Below, piece after piece: positions 37,399 through 50,849 of a stretch of DNA of 64,000 bases. How positions within the stretch are numbered: the stretch's first letter is position 1; every line of letters starts with the position of its first letter. A program made the translations under genes and the position numbers. This DNA comes from Halocaridina rubra (taxonomy: Eukaryota; Arthropoda; Malacostraca; Decapoda; Atyidae). The stretch spans positions 1 through 64,000 of the forward strand of contig JAXCGZ010011610.1 of the NCBI GenBank assembly GCA_037179515.1, written 5' to 3'. The notes under the pieces are model-generated. The model was not told the DNA's origin and did not search any database. It worked only from the letters and a program-made list of their open reading frames with translations.

Positions 37399-37778
37399 TT
37401 GGACGATGAGATGAACGAACTCAGAAGAAAGAGTTGCGAGGGGAGCGATAATAATAACCAATAACCAGTTCCTGCCAGATATCTTCTGCTCAAGAGGATA
37501 TCGTACCTCAGGCAACCAGGAAGATTGTTACGTCAGCCAGCAAATAACCCTCAGCAGCAGACGGAAAGAAAACATTAGTCAAGATAATTTTATGAATGTA
37601 TAAGCTAAGTAATTTTTAGTTACATGCATGTATATTATGTAGTAAAGGATATACAGTACCTGGATTAAGATAAAGATAATTATATATAAGATAAATATAG
37701 TTAAAGGAAAGTAATTAGGCTAAACCTATAATAAATAAAGGCACAAGAATTACTTCTCAAATACCAGCACCACCTCAT

Positions 37779-38210
37779 TTGTCTATTGAATGTGACCCTA
37801 GAACAGTGGTACATAGGTTGAGGAAATATAGTGATTCATTTAAGATCTATTTGGATTGCTTGGCCACGAAAACTGACAAGCAGAGGGTCAGCATCCTAAT
37901 GCACATAGCAGGCCCAGAGGTTCAGGATATATTTAAAACACTAACCCCTGAGGATAATACATATAATAAAGCCATAGAAGCATTAGGGAACTATTTTAAC
38001 CCCAGTGAAAACATCAGGTACGAACGAAGCCTATTCATGGTACTTGAGCCTCGAGAAAATGAGAGTATAGATATGTTTGTCGCAAGATTAAAGATGCAAA
38101 GTCAATTTTGCAAATATGATACCCATAACTCTGAGGAAGAATTAATAGTCGACTTAGTCATTTGTAAATGCAAATCCAGTGAGCTTAGAGAAAAGCTATT
38201 ACAAGCATAA
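37779..38210 (+). pseudogene. Gypsy gag (capsid-like part)
   Basis: A 143-codon frame with a typical Ty3/Gypsy gag layout: LRKYSDSFKIYLD, then KQRVSILMHIAGPEVQDIF, and the FNPSENIRYERSLF..L.PRENESIDMFVARLK motif of the capsid C-terminal domain. The frame stops near 38,210 but the protein continues in shifted frames. A CYRCGNNNHH half-motif near 38,480 is the zinc knuckle; its last cysteine is lost to a stop. Confidence 0.8.
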
Positions 38211-38639
38211 GACTTGAATCTCCAAAAGTTGTTGGAAATTGCAAGAGCCTATGAACAGTCTCGAGTTCAAAACAAAAGGATTGAAGAAAATTATAAAAAA
38301 AACCTCAGTATGGAAGTGTAAATAATGTAATGCAGTACAAACAACCAAATAAATCAAGCTCAAGTAACCATAAATCACAAAAAACAGGAAACTTTGAAAA
38401 AAGGTATAAGAACAATACTTCCAATTACTGGCAAGGGAATAAAGCACAGACACCTAATAGTAACAAATATAAAGAATGTTACAGGTGTGGTAATAATAAT
38501 CATCATCAGAATGATATATGAAAATGGCATTCACAAAACAAAAGATAAGATAAAAGCAGTATGGGAAGCTAAAGTACAAGCAAATGATAGAGTTGCAATC
38601 ATTTCTTGGATTATGAACATTCTATGCAAAATTTATTAA

Positions 38640-40401
38640 AGATTTAGCAACAATAGCTCATCCCTTATACCAGCTATTAAAGAATGAGGTAAAGTGGAAA
38701 TAGTCACAGGAGTGTCAGAATGCTTTTGAAAAAATAAAAAAGGAGATTTGTTCTGATAAGTTTTTAGTACACTTTAAAGAAAATCTTCCTTTAAAATTAG
38801 TATGTGACGCCTCACAAGTTGGAATAGGTTGTGTCTTAGCACATGAAATGCCAGATGGCACAGAAAAACCTATTGCGTTTGCTTCAAGATTGTTGAATAA
38901 AGCTGAGCAAAATTATTCTCAAATAGAGAAGGAAGGCTTATCATTGATCTATGGAGTTAAGAAATTTCACATGTATTTGTATGGAAAGAAAATGTTTGCT
39001 TTGGTCACTATTAGCTATTTTAGGTCCAAAAGCAGGACTACGAACGCTAGTTGCAGCTAGACTCCAGCGATGGGCAATAATATTAGCTGCTTATAATTAC
39101 TCATTAGAGTATAGACCCACTAGTAAAATGGGAAATGCAGATGCATTGTCACAATTACCAGTAGAAAAATCACAGAAGGTCATGAAAAGTCCATACTATT
39201 AATTGAAACTCAGAACTTACCCTTGAGAGCAAAGAACATTGGACAAAGCACAACAAGAGATAAGGTCCTATGTGAATTGAAAGAATATTTGATGACAGGA
39301 AATGATAAGTTCTTAGAAGCAGAAGAGTGTCAAGCTTATAAAGCAGTCAAGGAAGAATTAAGTATAGAACAAGACTGTATCTTGAGAGGAGCTAGAGTAG
39401 TAATTCCTATGCAGCTCAGAAGAAAGGTTTTGGAAGAAATACATGAAGGTCATCAAGGAATTGTAAAGTAAAAAGCTATAGCCAGAAGTTTCATATGGTG
39501 GCCAAATGTAGATAAAGATATAGAGGATTATATAAAGGATTGTCAGGATTGTGCATTACAGCAAAACAACCCTAAGTTAATAAGTTTACACCCATGGGAA
39601 TGTGCAAGATATCCATATCAGAGACTGCATATTGATTATGCAGGACCCTTTCTGGGAAATTCTTATTTAGTAGTAGTTGATGCTTATAGTAAATGGCCTG
39701 ACATTATTCCAATGCAGACAACAACTTCTCTAAATGCAATTAAAGTCCTCATGACATTATTTTCTACTCATGGTATTCCAGAGAGAGTAGTTACAGATAA
39801 TGGTCCTCAGTTCTGTTCAGAAGAGTTTGAGAATTTCTTAAAGGTAAATGGCATTAGACATACATTATCTGCACCCTATCACCCAGCAACAAATGGTGAA
39901 GCAGAAAGAATGATACAAACCTTTAAAAATGCAATGAAAACGTGTAATGCTAATGCCATGAACATTCATAATTCTCTTAATAAGTTTTTACTCACATATA
40001 GGACAACACCTCATATAGCAACAGGTGTTTTCCCTTCATTTTTATTGATGGGAAGGAGACTCAGATGAAAGTTAGATCTACTTCTACCTGACTCAAAAGG
40101 TAAAAAAGAAAATGAAATATATGAAAGGTTGAAAGGAATTGGAAAGATTAGACAATTCAGTGAAAATGATAGCGTAGTAGTCAGAATGTATAACAATAAG
40201 GAAAAATGGTCTAAAGGAAAAGTTAAAAAGAAGTTAGGAAATCTGAACTACAAAGTAGCATTGGATGATGGCAAGGTAGTCAGACGACACATTGACCAGC
40301 TACAACCCAGTGGTAAAGATCCAGGGAGATCAGAAAGAGTTGAGTCTGTATTACCTGATTGGAGGAACAGAGGAAAGCCTCCAGAAATTTTAGACTTATA
40401 A
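38640..40401 (+). pseudogene. Gypsy pol remnant: RNase H and integrase
   Basis: RNase H motifs are LVCDASQVGIG, PIAFASRLLN and YSQIEKEGLSL (38,797-38,950). The Gypsy tether NADALSQLP is near 39,140. Integrase follows: zinc-binding region HEGHQGI and a damaged CQDCA, core with LHIDYAGPF (D), VTDNGPQF (D) and ATNGEAERMI (E), so the DDE residues are present in parts. The C-terminal end (VVRRHIDQLQP) stops at 40,399. In-frame stops near 39,182, 39,469 and 40,066 break it. Protease and most RT are absent. Confidence 0.88.
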
Positions 40402-40518
40402 GGAAATATGTAGTAATATAGTTACCTTATTTCAATATGTATCCTAGGTGTAATTTTGTATCTCATGTAACTTATTGTTTAAATAAAAGGGGCCAATTCA
40501 TTTTAGGGGAAAGGAGTC

Positions 40519-40946
40519 TGTTATGTATTTAAGCAGTTTTGTATTTTGTCAAAGATATTCTCCATTTAAAATTACCGCTTTCTATAAGCAAATGAATAAT
40601 ATTCTTAAGTACAAAGAGTATGACTTGAAAGAAACCTAGATAGGATGTAATTCCTTTATCTTTGATTCTTTGTAAAGTACTTATGGTTTTGATCCCTCTA
40701 AGTAGATTCTCATTTGTTCTTGTAATTTCATTAGTCGAAAGTTTATGTAACATATTATTAACTTCTACATAATAAACCCTGTTGAGGAAGAAGTGTTTTA
40801 TATACCTCTTATTAATCCTAAGTCATCTGTGACGAAAATGGGATATGTGACATAATAATAACATTTATAAATAAAGAGGCTCACACTCGGCAACATAAAA
40901 GATATCTACAAGATTATTATCATTCTTGCAGGTAAGAAACACATTA
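40519..40946 (+). mobile_element. Gypsy 3' LTR
   Basis: A 428-bp LTR from TGTTATGTATTTAAGCAG to AACACATTA. It follows a purine tract directly and matches both pieces of the 5' LTR. The end is TA rather than the usual CA, so the exact boundary could be off by a few bases. Confidence 0.88.
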
Positions 40947-42838
40947 GGGACAAATGCTGGAAAAGCCATAGGAGAAGAAAAAACATAAATGCCTGGCAAA
41001 CCTACAAAAGAGCAAGAAATGATTACCTAAGTAAAAGAAGAGAGGCAGAGAGAGACTATGAGAGGGACATCACCAGGAAGGCTATAGTAAAGCCCAAGCT
41101 TTTCCGCAGCTTTATCAGAGGAAAACTGAAGGTAAAAAAACAGGTTTTAAGGCTTAAGAGAGAGGATGGAAGCATCACTGAGACGGATGAAGAGATCTGC
41201 AAAAAAATTGAACAAGGAGTTTCAGTCAGTATTTACAATAGAAAATACCCCACCCTCTCAGATTGCAGAGATAGAAGCTCAAGGGCCGTTATTAGAGAAC
41301 ATCAACCCTACAGCCACAGAGGTATGCAAAGCGCTGATGGAGTTAGATGTTCATAAAGCTACAGGTCCTGATGATATATCGACTCATGTACTTAAAAAAT
41401 GCACAAAATCATTATCACTGGCACTAAGTATCATATTTAAAAAGTCACTGGAGTCAGGGGAGATTCCAAGATGCTGGAAACATGCAAACATGATACCTAT
41501 CTTCAAAAAGGGAAGGAGGGATACGGCTCTAAACTATAGACCTGTTTCCTTGACCAGCATAGTTTGCAAAGTTATGGAGAAACTACTAAGGAAACATATC
41601 TCTCTTCACTTGGAATCCTTCAACTTTTTGTCAGAGAGGCAACATAGCTTCAGAGAAGGTAGATCAACAGTAACAAAGTTATTGGAATTTTATGATGAGG
41701 TAAGCCGAATCTTACAGGAAAGAGAGGGCTGGGCAGATTGCATATGTCTAGACTTCCAGAAAGTGTTTGACACTGTTCCACATGGGAGACTTATTAAGAT
41801 GCTGCAAGCAATGACTAGAATAGGTGGAAATGTCTTGGAATGGATAAAAACTTACTTAGAAGGAAGGTAACAGAGGGTTAGAGTAAGACACTCAGTGTCC
41901 GAATGGAGAAGAGTTAGTAGTGGAGTTCCACAGGGTTCAGTTTTAGGGCCACTTTTGTTCTTTGTATATGTATGTTTGCAGATGATGCAAAGATTGTGAA
42001 GAAAGTAGGAACGAGAACAATGGTAGAGAACTTCAGGAGGATCTAAATAGTCTGCATGAGTGGTCAGAAGAGTGGCTAATGAAATTCAGTACTTCAAAAT
42101 GTAAGGTAATGAGAATGGGTACAAGTGCAAGAAGGCCCAAGCTTGACTACTCGGTGGCTGGAGTACAACTTCAAGAGACAGAAAATGAGAGAGATCTAGG
42201 AGTAAACATACTGGCAGATTTGTCTCCAGAAATACATATAAATGGCATAGTAAGGGCAGCATATGCATTCTTATCAAATGTAAGGGTAGCCTTCAGGCAC
42301 ATGTACAAGGAAATGTTCAGAAATATTTATGTAACCTATGTGAGGCCAAAACTCGTATATGCAGCCCCCTTTTGGAATCTGCACTTGAAAAAGCACATAG
42401 CTAAGCTTGAAAAAGCTCAAAAACATGCCACGAAACTGGTGCCAGAAATACGCAATCTCAGTTATGATGAGAGGCTGAGGGAATTAGACTTACCATCACT
42501 CGAAGCTAGAAGAGTGAGGGGGGATATGGTGACAGTCTTTAAATTCCTTCATGGTTATGATAGAGTGGATAGGGATCGATATTTTGATATGGCTGGCTCT
42601 AGAACTAGAGGTCATAGTTTGAAGCTTCGTAAGAAAAGTTCTTTGCAGGATGTAAGGAAATACTTTTTCAGTGTAAGAGTAGTTGATAATTGGAATTGGC
42701 TAAGCGAGGAAGTAGTTAATGCTATCTCAATCCAAAGTTTTAAGGACAGGTATGATAAGTATCACTAAGTCTAAAATGGAACCGATGAGGAGACGGGAAG
42801 ATACGAGCTTTGGGCTCTTTTCCATAAACACAATTAGG
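40947..42838 (+). mobile_element. CR1-like LINE copy B, 3' part
   Basis: Continues copy B from CAAATGCTGG to the tail CACAATTAGG. RT coding is 41,166-41,870 and 42,079-42,768. A deletion of about 36 bp near 41,970 removes the NDLPESVNSF region just before the FADD box, and a stop replaces the glutamate codon after YLEGR near 41,868. Confidence 0.92.
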
Positions 42839-44467
42839 TGATAGAAGCTCAAGGGCCGGTATTAGAGAACATCAACCTTACAGCCACAGAGGTATGCAAA
42901 GCGCTGATGGATTGATATGTTCATAAAGCTACAGGTCCTGATGACATATCACCTCATGTGCTTAAAAAATGCTCAAACACAATATCAGTGGCACTAAGTA
43001 TCATATTTAAGGAGTCACTGGAGTCGGGGGAGATTCCAAGATGCTGGAAACAAGCAAATGTGATACCTATCTTCAAAAAGGGAAGGAGGGATACGGCTCT
43101 GAACTATAGACCAGTTTCCTTGACCAGCATAGTTTGCAAAGTTATGGAGAAACTACTAAGGAAACATATCTCTCTTCACTTGGAATCCTTCAACTTTTTG
43201 TCAGAGAGGCAACATGGCTTCAGAGAAGGTAGATCAACAGTAACAAACTTATTAGAATTTTATGATGAGGTAAGCCAAATCTTACAGGAAAGAGAGGGCT
43301 GGGCAGATTGCATATTCCTAGACTTCCAGAAAGCGTTTGACACTGTTCCACATGGGAGACTTATTAGGAAGCTGCAAGCAATGGCTAGAATAGGTGGAAA
43401 TGTCTTGGAATGGATAAAAACTTACTTAGAAGGAAGGGAACAGAGGGTTAGAGTAAGACACTCAGTGTCTGAATGGAGAAGAGTTAGTAGTGGAGTTCCA
43501 CAGGGTTCAGTTTTAGCGCCACTTTTGTTCCTTGTATATGTAAATGACCTACCAGAGTCTGTAAATTCATTCATGAATATGTTTGCAGATGATGCAAAGA
43601 TTGTGAAGAAAGTAAAAAACGAGAACAATGGTAGAGAACTTCAGGAGGATCTAAATAGTCTGCATGAGTGGTCAGAAAAGTGGCTAATGAAATTCAATAC
43701 TTCAAAATGTAAGGTAATGAGAATGGGTACAAGTGCAAGAAGGCCCAAGCTTGACTACTCGGTGGCTGGAGTACAACTTCAAGAGACAGAAAATGAGAGA
43801 GATCTAGGAGTAAACATACTGGCAGATTTGTCTCCAGAAATACATATAAATGGCATAGTAAGGGCAGCATATGCATTCTTATCAAATGTAAGGGTAGCCT
43901 TCAGGCACATGGACAAGGAAATGTTCAGAAATATTTATGTAACCTATGTGAGGCCAAAACTCGAATATGCAGCCCCCTTTTGGAATCCGCACTTGAAAAA
44001 GCACATAGATAAGCTTGAAAAAGTTCAAAGACATGCCACGAAACTGGTGCCAGAAATACGCAATCTCAGTTATGATGAGAGGCTGAGGGAATTAGACTTA
44101 CCAACACTCGAAGCTAGAAGAGTGAGGGGGGATATGGTGACAGTCTTTAAATTCCTTCATGGTTATGATAGAGTGGATAGGGATCGATATTTTGATATGG
44201 CTGGCTCTAGAACTAGAGGTCATAGTTTGAAGCTTCGTAAGAAAAGTTCTTTGCAGGATATAAGGAAATACTTTTTCAGTGTAAGAGTAGTTGATAATTG
44301 GAATTGGCTAAGCGAGGAGGTAGTTAATGCTATATCAATCCATAGTTTTAAGGACAGGTATGATAAGTATCACTAAGTATAAAATGGAACCGATGAGGAG
44401 ACGGGAAGATACGAGCTTTGGGCTCTTTCCCGTAAACACAATTAGGTAATCACAATTAGGTAATCAC
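42838..44467 (+). mobile_element. CR1-like LINE copy F
   Basis: Begins in the middle of ORF2 (ATAGAAGCTCAAGGGCCGG) directly at the tail of copy B and ends with AATTAGGTAATCAC twice. The RT is open for 472 codons from 42,958. A GATTTAG to GATTGAT change near 42,912 breaks the earlier part. The box reads SVLAPLLF where other copies have SVLGPLLF. Confidence 0.93.
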
Positions 44468-44647
44468 ACAGTAGTTGATAATTGGAATTTGCTAAGCGAG
44501 GAGGTAGTTAATGCTATCTCAATCCATAGTTTTAAGGACAGGTATGATAAGTATCACTAAGTCTAAAATGGAACCGATCAGGAGACGGGAAGATACGAGC
44601 TTTGGGCTCTTTCCCGTAAACACAATTAGGTAATCACAATTAGGTAA

Positions 44648-44680
<33 letters not shown>
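44468..44680 (+). mobile_element. CR1-like LINE copy G (3' end only) and (CA)n
   Basis: About 180 bp of the CR1 end (GTAGTTGATAATTGGAATTT through the stop and tail) placed directly after the tail of F. It is followed by (CA)n at 44,652-44,680. Confidence 0.92.
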
Positions 44681-46781
<2,101 letters not shown>

Positions 46782-46877
46782 CTCCAATCAACGTTGCGTA
46801 TTCCTTAAGCTTTACATAATGTATATCTGTAACTTCTTACCTTGTACTTGATAAATACACATACAAGAGCCATATTC

Positions 46878-48930
46878 TCCCTTATCTCTCTTCACTCGGA
46901 ATCCTTCGACTTTTTGTCAGTGAGACTGTAATGTGGTGAGATACTGATTACGAGTTGACCGATTTGTTTACCAATATATAAGACATTGCAAACGTCAAAG
47001 AATCTCTAATTAATTAAAATTTACTTTATTTTGCTATTTCTTTTATTGATAATGTTAAAAATTTAATATAATTAATGATATGATGATTGATTTGAGCTCA
47101 TTTGTATGTAGGTTGTAGCATGAGGTTATCATATGACTCAAAGACCTGTGCACTGACTATTTACTATTCTATAAAACACCGAATTTTAACTGGTTTTGAT
47201 TTAAGCTTTTAAGTATATAAATTATTGAGTATGCAGTGTTTGTAAAAAATTATTAACTTATCTAAAATAAATTAACTTGCTTTGTTTATGTTTATTGAAT
47301 TATTTACTTTTTGTCAGTAGTCCACACTGCATAGTCAATATTCCCTACGGATTCTTCATGACTCGTTTCACCTATCCTTGGGTGGAGATCTACACTAACT
47401 AATGTTTTATGCTGTAATAATGTATATGTTCTTTATCTAATTTAGTATATTTTTTTTAATATTTGATGTATATTTTACTGTCATCTTTATTTTCATATGT
47501 TTTATATATGTCAGAGATGTACAAGTACAAAAAAATTTATTTGTATCAATAGTTATATAAGCTTATTTTTTTTTTATTGCCACCTGGTACTGACAGCACG
47601 GTCTTCATATATAATTATTCAGACATTTCAGAATTATAGGTAGCCACTTTTTGGGCTAAATGAATAATAAAGAATAAGAAGATTCTTATTAGCCTAACAA
47701 GAGCATAAATGTTGACGGGCCTTTACAAGGCAACATGGCTTCAGAGAAGGTAGATCAACAGTAACAAACTTCTTAGAAATTTATGATGAGGTAAGCCAAA
47801 TCTTACAGGAAAGAGAGAGCTGGGTAGATTGAATATTCCTAGACATCCAGAAAGCATATGACACGGTCCCACTCGGGAGACTTATTAAGAAGCTACAGGC
47901 AATGGCGAAAATAGGTGGACATATCTTGGAATAGATAAAAACTTACTTAGAAGGAAGGGAACAGAGGGTTAGCGTAAGACACTCAGTGTCTGAATGGAGA
48001 AAGGCTAGTAGTGGAGTTCCACATGGTTCAGTTTTAGAGCCACTTTTGTTCCTTGTATATATAAATGACCTACCAGTCTGTAAATTCATTCATGAATATG
48101 CTTGCAGATGATGAAAAGATTGTGAAGAAAGTAAGAGTCGAGAATAATGGTAGAGAATTTCAGAAAGACCTAAATAGTCTGCATGAGTGGTCAAAAAAGT
48201 GGCTAATGAATTTCAATACTTCTTAATGCAAGGTGATATGAATGGGTACAAGTGCAAGAAGATACAAGCTTGACTATGCAATGGCAGGGGCAGAACTTCA
48301 AGAGAAAGAGAATGAGAGAGATCTAGGAGTAAACATACTGGCAATTTTTTCCCCATAAATGTACATAAATGGCATAGTAAGGGCAGCATATGCTTTCTTA
48401 GCAAATGTACCGGTAACCTTTAAGGACATGGACAAGGAAATGTTCAGAAATATTTATATAACCTATGTGAGGCCAAAGTTTGAAGCCGTAGCCCCCTTTT
48501 GGAAGCCACACTTGAAAAAGCACGTAGTTAAGCTTGAAAAAGTTCAAAGACATGCCACGTAACTGGTACCAGAAAGATGCAATCTCAGTTATGAGGAGAG
48601 GCTTAGGGAATTAGATTTACCATTACTTGAAAATAGAAGAATGAGTGGGGATATGGTGATGGTTTTTAAATTTTTTCATGGTTATCACAGAGTGGATAGG
48701 GATTGTCATTTTGATATGGCTTGCACTAGAATTAGAGGTCATAGTTAAAAGTTCGTAAGAAAACGTTTTTGCAGGATGTAAGGAAGTAATTTATTAGTGT
48801 AAGAGTGGTCGATAATTGGAATTCACTCAGCGAGGAGGTAGTTAATGGTAACTCAATCCATAGGTTTAAGAACAAGTATGATTAGTATCACTAAGTACAA
48901 AATACGAGCTAGGGGTTCTTTCCCGTAAGC
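46878..48930 (+). mobile_element. Old CR1-like LINE copy I, split by a solo LTR
   Basis: 46,878-46,926 (TCTCTCTTCACTCGGAATCC onward) joins to 47,728 (AGGCAACATGGCTTC) as in intact CR1. Many stops, indels and substitutions make it clearly older than copies A-H. For example, FLDFQKAFD has become FLDIQKAYD and the FADD box has a frameshift. It ends near TTCCCGTAAGCACAGTTTGG. Confidence 0.88.
46927..47727. mobile_element. Solo LTR, 801 bp, in CR1-I
   Basis: Starts TGTAATGTGG and ends CTTTACA (TGTAA/TTACA ends). It interrupts CR1 where the uninterrupted sequence is GTGAGGCAAC. Flanks AGAC (46,923-46,926) and AGGC (47,728-47,731) look like a 4-bp duplication with one change. It is AT-rich, without coding sequence, and not visibly related to the 910-bp LTR. 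Confidence 0.72.
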
Positions 48931-48939
48931 ACAGTTTGG

Positions 48940-49330
48940 CAATTACAGTGGTCGCAATCCCCTTGTAAGGGAGTAGCCAAGTCAAAACACACACTTTCGT
49001 CAAAGGCCATTTTAACCTATCATTACTCTTAGTTCCTTTGGAATAGAGTCCCACTACAATTCCCCCTCCCCCCACCATCAACACACTGCTGGGATCATTA
49101 CAGGGTAAGTGGGCATTGATCTTCTGCCGTGAGGTCCGACAGTCCTAGCTGCTTTACCCTTACTGTTTCATCCTATAGCAACCTCCCCACACCCACCCAT
49201 TCCATTTTACAGCACTGAGCAAGAACGGGAAAGCCCTTTGGCAAGAGTCACCTATTCACAATCTCTTTTCACCCACCCTCATCTCTTTCACTCTCTCCTC
49301 CCTGCTCCACTGACATACCTCGTGCACCGA
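48940..49330. repeat. Dispersed repeat copy 2 (pair with 4,322-4,715)
   Basis: Shares ordered words with the earlier copy, including CAATCCCCTTGTAAGGGAGT, GCCAAGTCAAAACACACACT and the TCTCCTCCCTGCTCCAC end. It is not part of CR1, because other CR1 copies end before it. Confidence 0.55.
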
Positions 49331-49619
49331 AGGAATTTGGCATCATGTTAAATAAAATTGGTGTATATTTTTTCTTGTTCTACAAAAATATTTGGAGATA
49401 AATAGCAAAAAAAAAAAAAAAATATTTGTTCAGCTGTTCTACCTAACAGTATTTCCTAGCTTAAGTGGCTAGCAGAAAGGTAGGGAAACTGTTTTTACCT
49501 CTAGAGATACAGTTGGTTATGTTTTTGGTACATTGATGGACTGTCAAGTGCGTTCTAAGTTCCGAGTCCCGGAATAAATTTCGTAAATTTAACTAATTGC
49601 GTTTAAGACTGGTCTGCAA
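49331..49619. other. Non-coding stretch with poly(A)
   Basis: Holds an A run at 49,408-49,423 and nothing else recognised. Confidence 0.5.
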
Positions 49620-50465
49620 TACAAATTGTCCAAGTGCAAACCCACCTCATTCCATGCAGAAAAAAAGAAGAAGATTGATGTGTATTGGACAGCAGTGGTA
49701 TCTGTCTTCTTGACCCTGTCCACTCGGTTCCACACCGAAAATTCCTCCAAAGAAATTTTCTCCCCACCAGTTTTTCACCCCACGAAACCTAACAATGAAA
49801 CAAACTTAAGGCAAACAATTATAAAATTGAAATGTATTGGTTAATTGGTGGAATTTTCGTGTGGTGGAAACTTATGGGGAGAAAATGTCTTGGTGGATTT
49901 TACGGGTTACCGTCAAATCAGTAGGCATAAAAAGGTGCACAAGTTCCGCTATTCGACTCCCCATGGTAACTTGTACAATAAGTCGCTATCACAGCTATTT
50001 GGAGGAAGTAATAGCATTCCTCTTGAAGTGCTTATAGAGTCAAAAGGCTTAGCAATTACATTATTAGAATTGAGGTCACTCACGGATAAGTATCTTCACG
50101 ATATAGGGATCAAATAAAGGTAAATATGAATTGTAGAGCCTAATATTTACAATACAGGAAACAAAGAAACTTCTTTACCATATACTTTTGTCCACAACAC
50201 AGACTGGTCTGGTCTGTTAGAGTGAATAAGCCTTTTGGGAATGTAATGCTTAAGATAATGTTGCCCAAATACTGGCAGTATTACAAATCAAACACCCAAG
50301 AAGAAAAAGTCATTATATGTTTGGATAACACAGAAAAATTCTCTGGTGCTCAATACTTTCCTGTAGACCAGCGTTTCTCAACCGGTGTGCCCTGAAAGGT
50401 AGCCAGGCGCACCCCAAATTAATATGCAAGTGTAATTCATTATTTTGTTTTTTATATAAAAAAAT

Positions 50466-50504
50466 CTCTCTCTCTCTCTCTCTCGAGAGAGAGAGAGAGA
50501 GAGA
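50466..50504. repeat. (CT)n/(GA)n palindrome inside hAT
   Basis: About nine CT units followed by CGAGAG and about nine GA units form an inverted repeat with a very short centre. Confidence 0.95.
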
Positions 50505-50642
50505 ATGGTTGATATAAAATCTTAGAACAAGCCATCCTAAAGCATGTGAGAAGCAGCTATAATGACATTTGAGTACAGGAATCGGCGGTAATCATTTGAC
50601 CTATATGCCGCGAGGGACATTTTAAAAATTGAACGTAAAGAG

Positions 50643-50849
50643 ATGTCAATTCATCAATTTTGGATATCCATCAAAGAATATCCTTCAATAGCTCGTAAAG
50701 TACTGAATATTTTATTTCAGTTCTCCATATCATACCTATGTGAATTAGAATTTTCTGCATTTACCAACATTAAATGTGAAAATAGATCTAATATTAGATG
50801 TATTGATGAGGAAATGGGAGTACTGCCAAACCACATCAAGCACACTTGA
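50643..50849 (+). pseudogene. hAT transposase C-terminal dimerisation domain
   Basis: Encodes HQFWISIKEYPSIARKVLNI followed by FQFSISYLCELEFSAFTNIK and NRSNIR, the FW..YP.L...L..F..TYLCE..FSA....K...R pattern of the hAT dimerisation domain in ZBED5/Charlie-type transposases. The BED zinc finger and DDE core are deleted, so there is no catalytic activity. Confidence 0.88.

Larger units (their letters stand above)
28821..40946 (+). mobile_element. Ty3/Gypsy LTR retrotransposon, internally deleted
   Basis: This span includes the nested LINE2 at 29,180-37,318. The element has a split 5' LTR, a gag (37,779-38,210), a damaged zinc knuckle near 38,480, RNase H and integrase remains (38,640-40,400), a purine tract AGGGGAAAGGAG at 40,506-40,517 and a 3' LTR. 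Between the zinc knuckle and RNase H about 100 bp replace the protease and most of the RT, so it could move only with help. Stops and frameshifts are frequent. Confidence 0.88.

Noticed and set aside
49620..50368. Endogenous viral gene
   Set aside because: Considered because no introns or host family are visible, but I recognise no viral domain. Left as unknown origin.
50643..50849. Host ZBED-type gene
   Set aside because: The frame lies between hAT inverted repeats with an 8-bp target duplication and lacks the rest of the protein.
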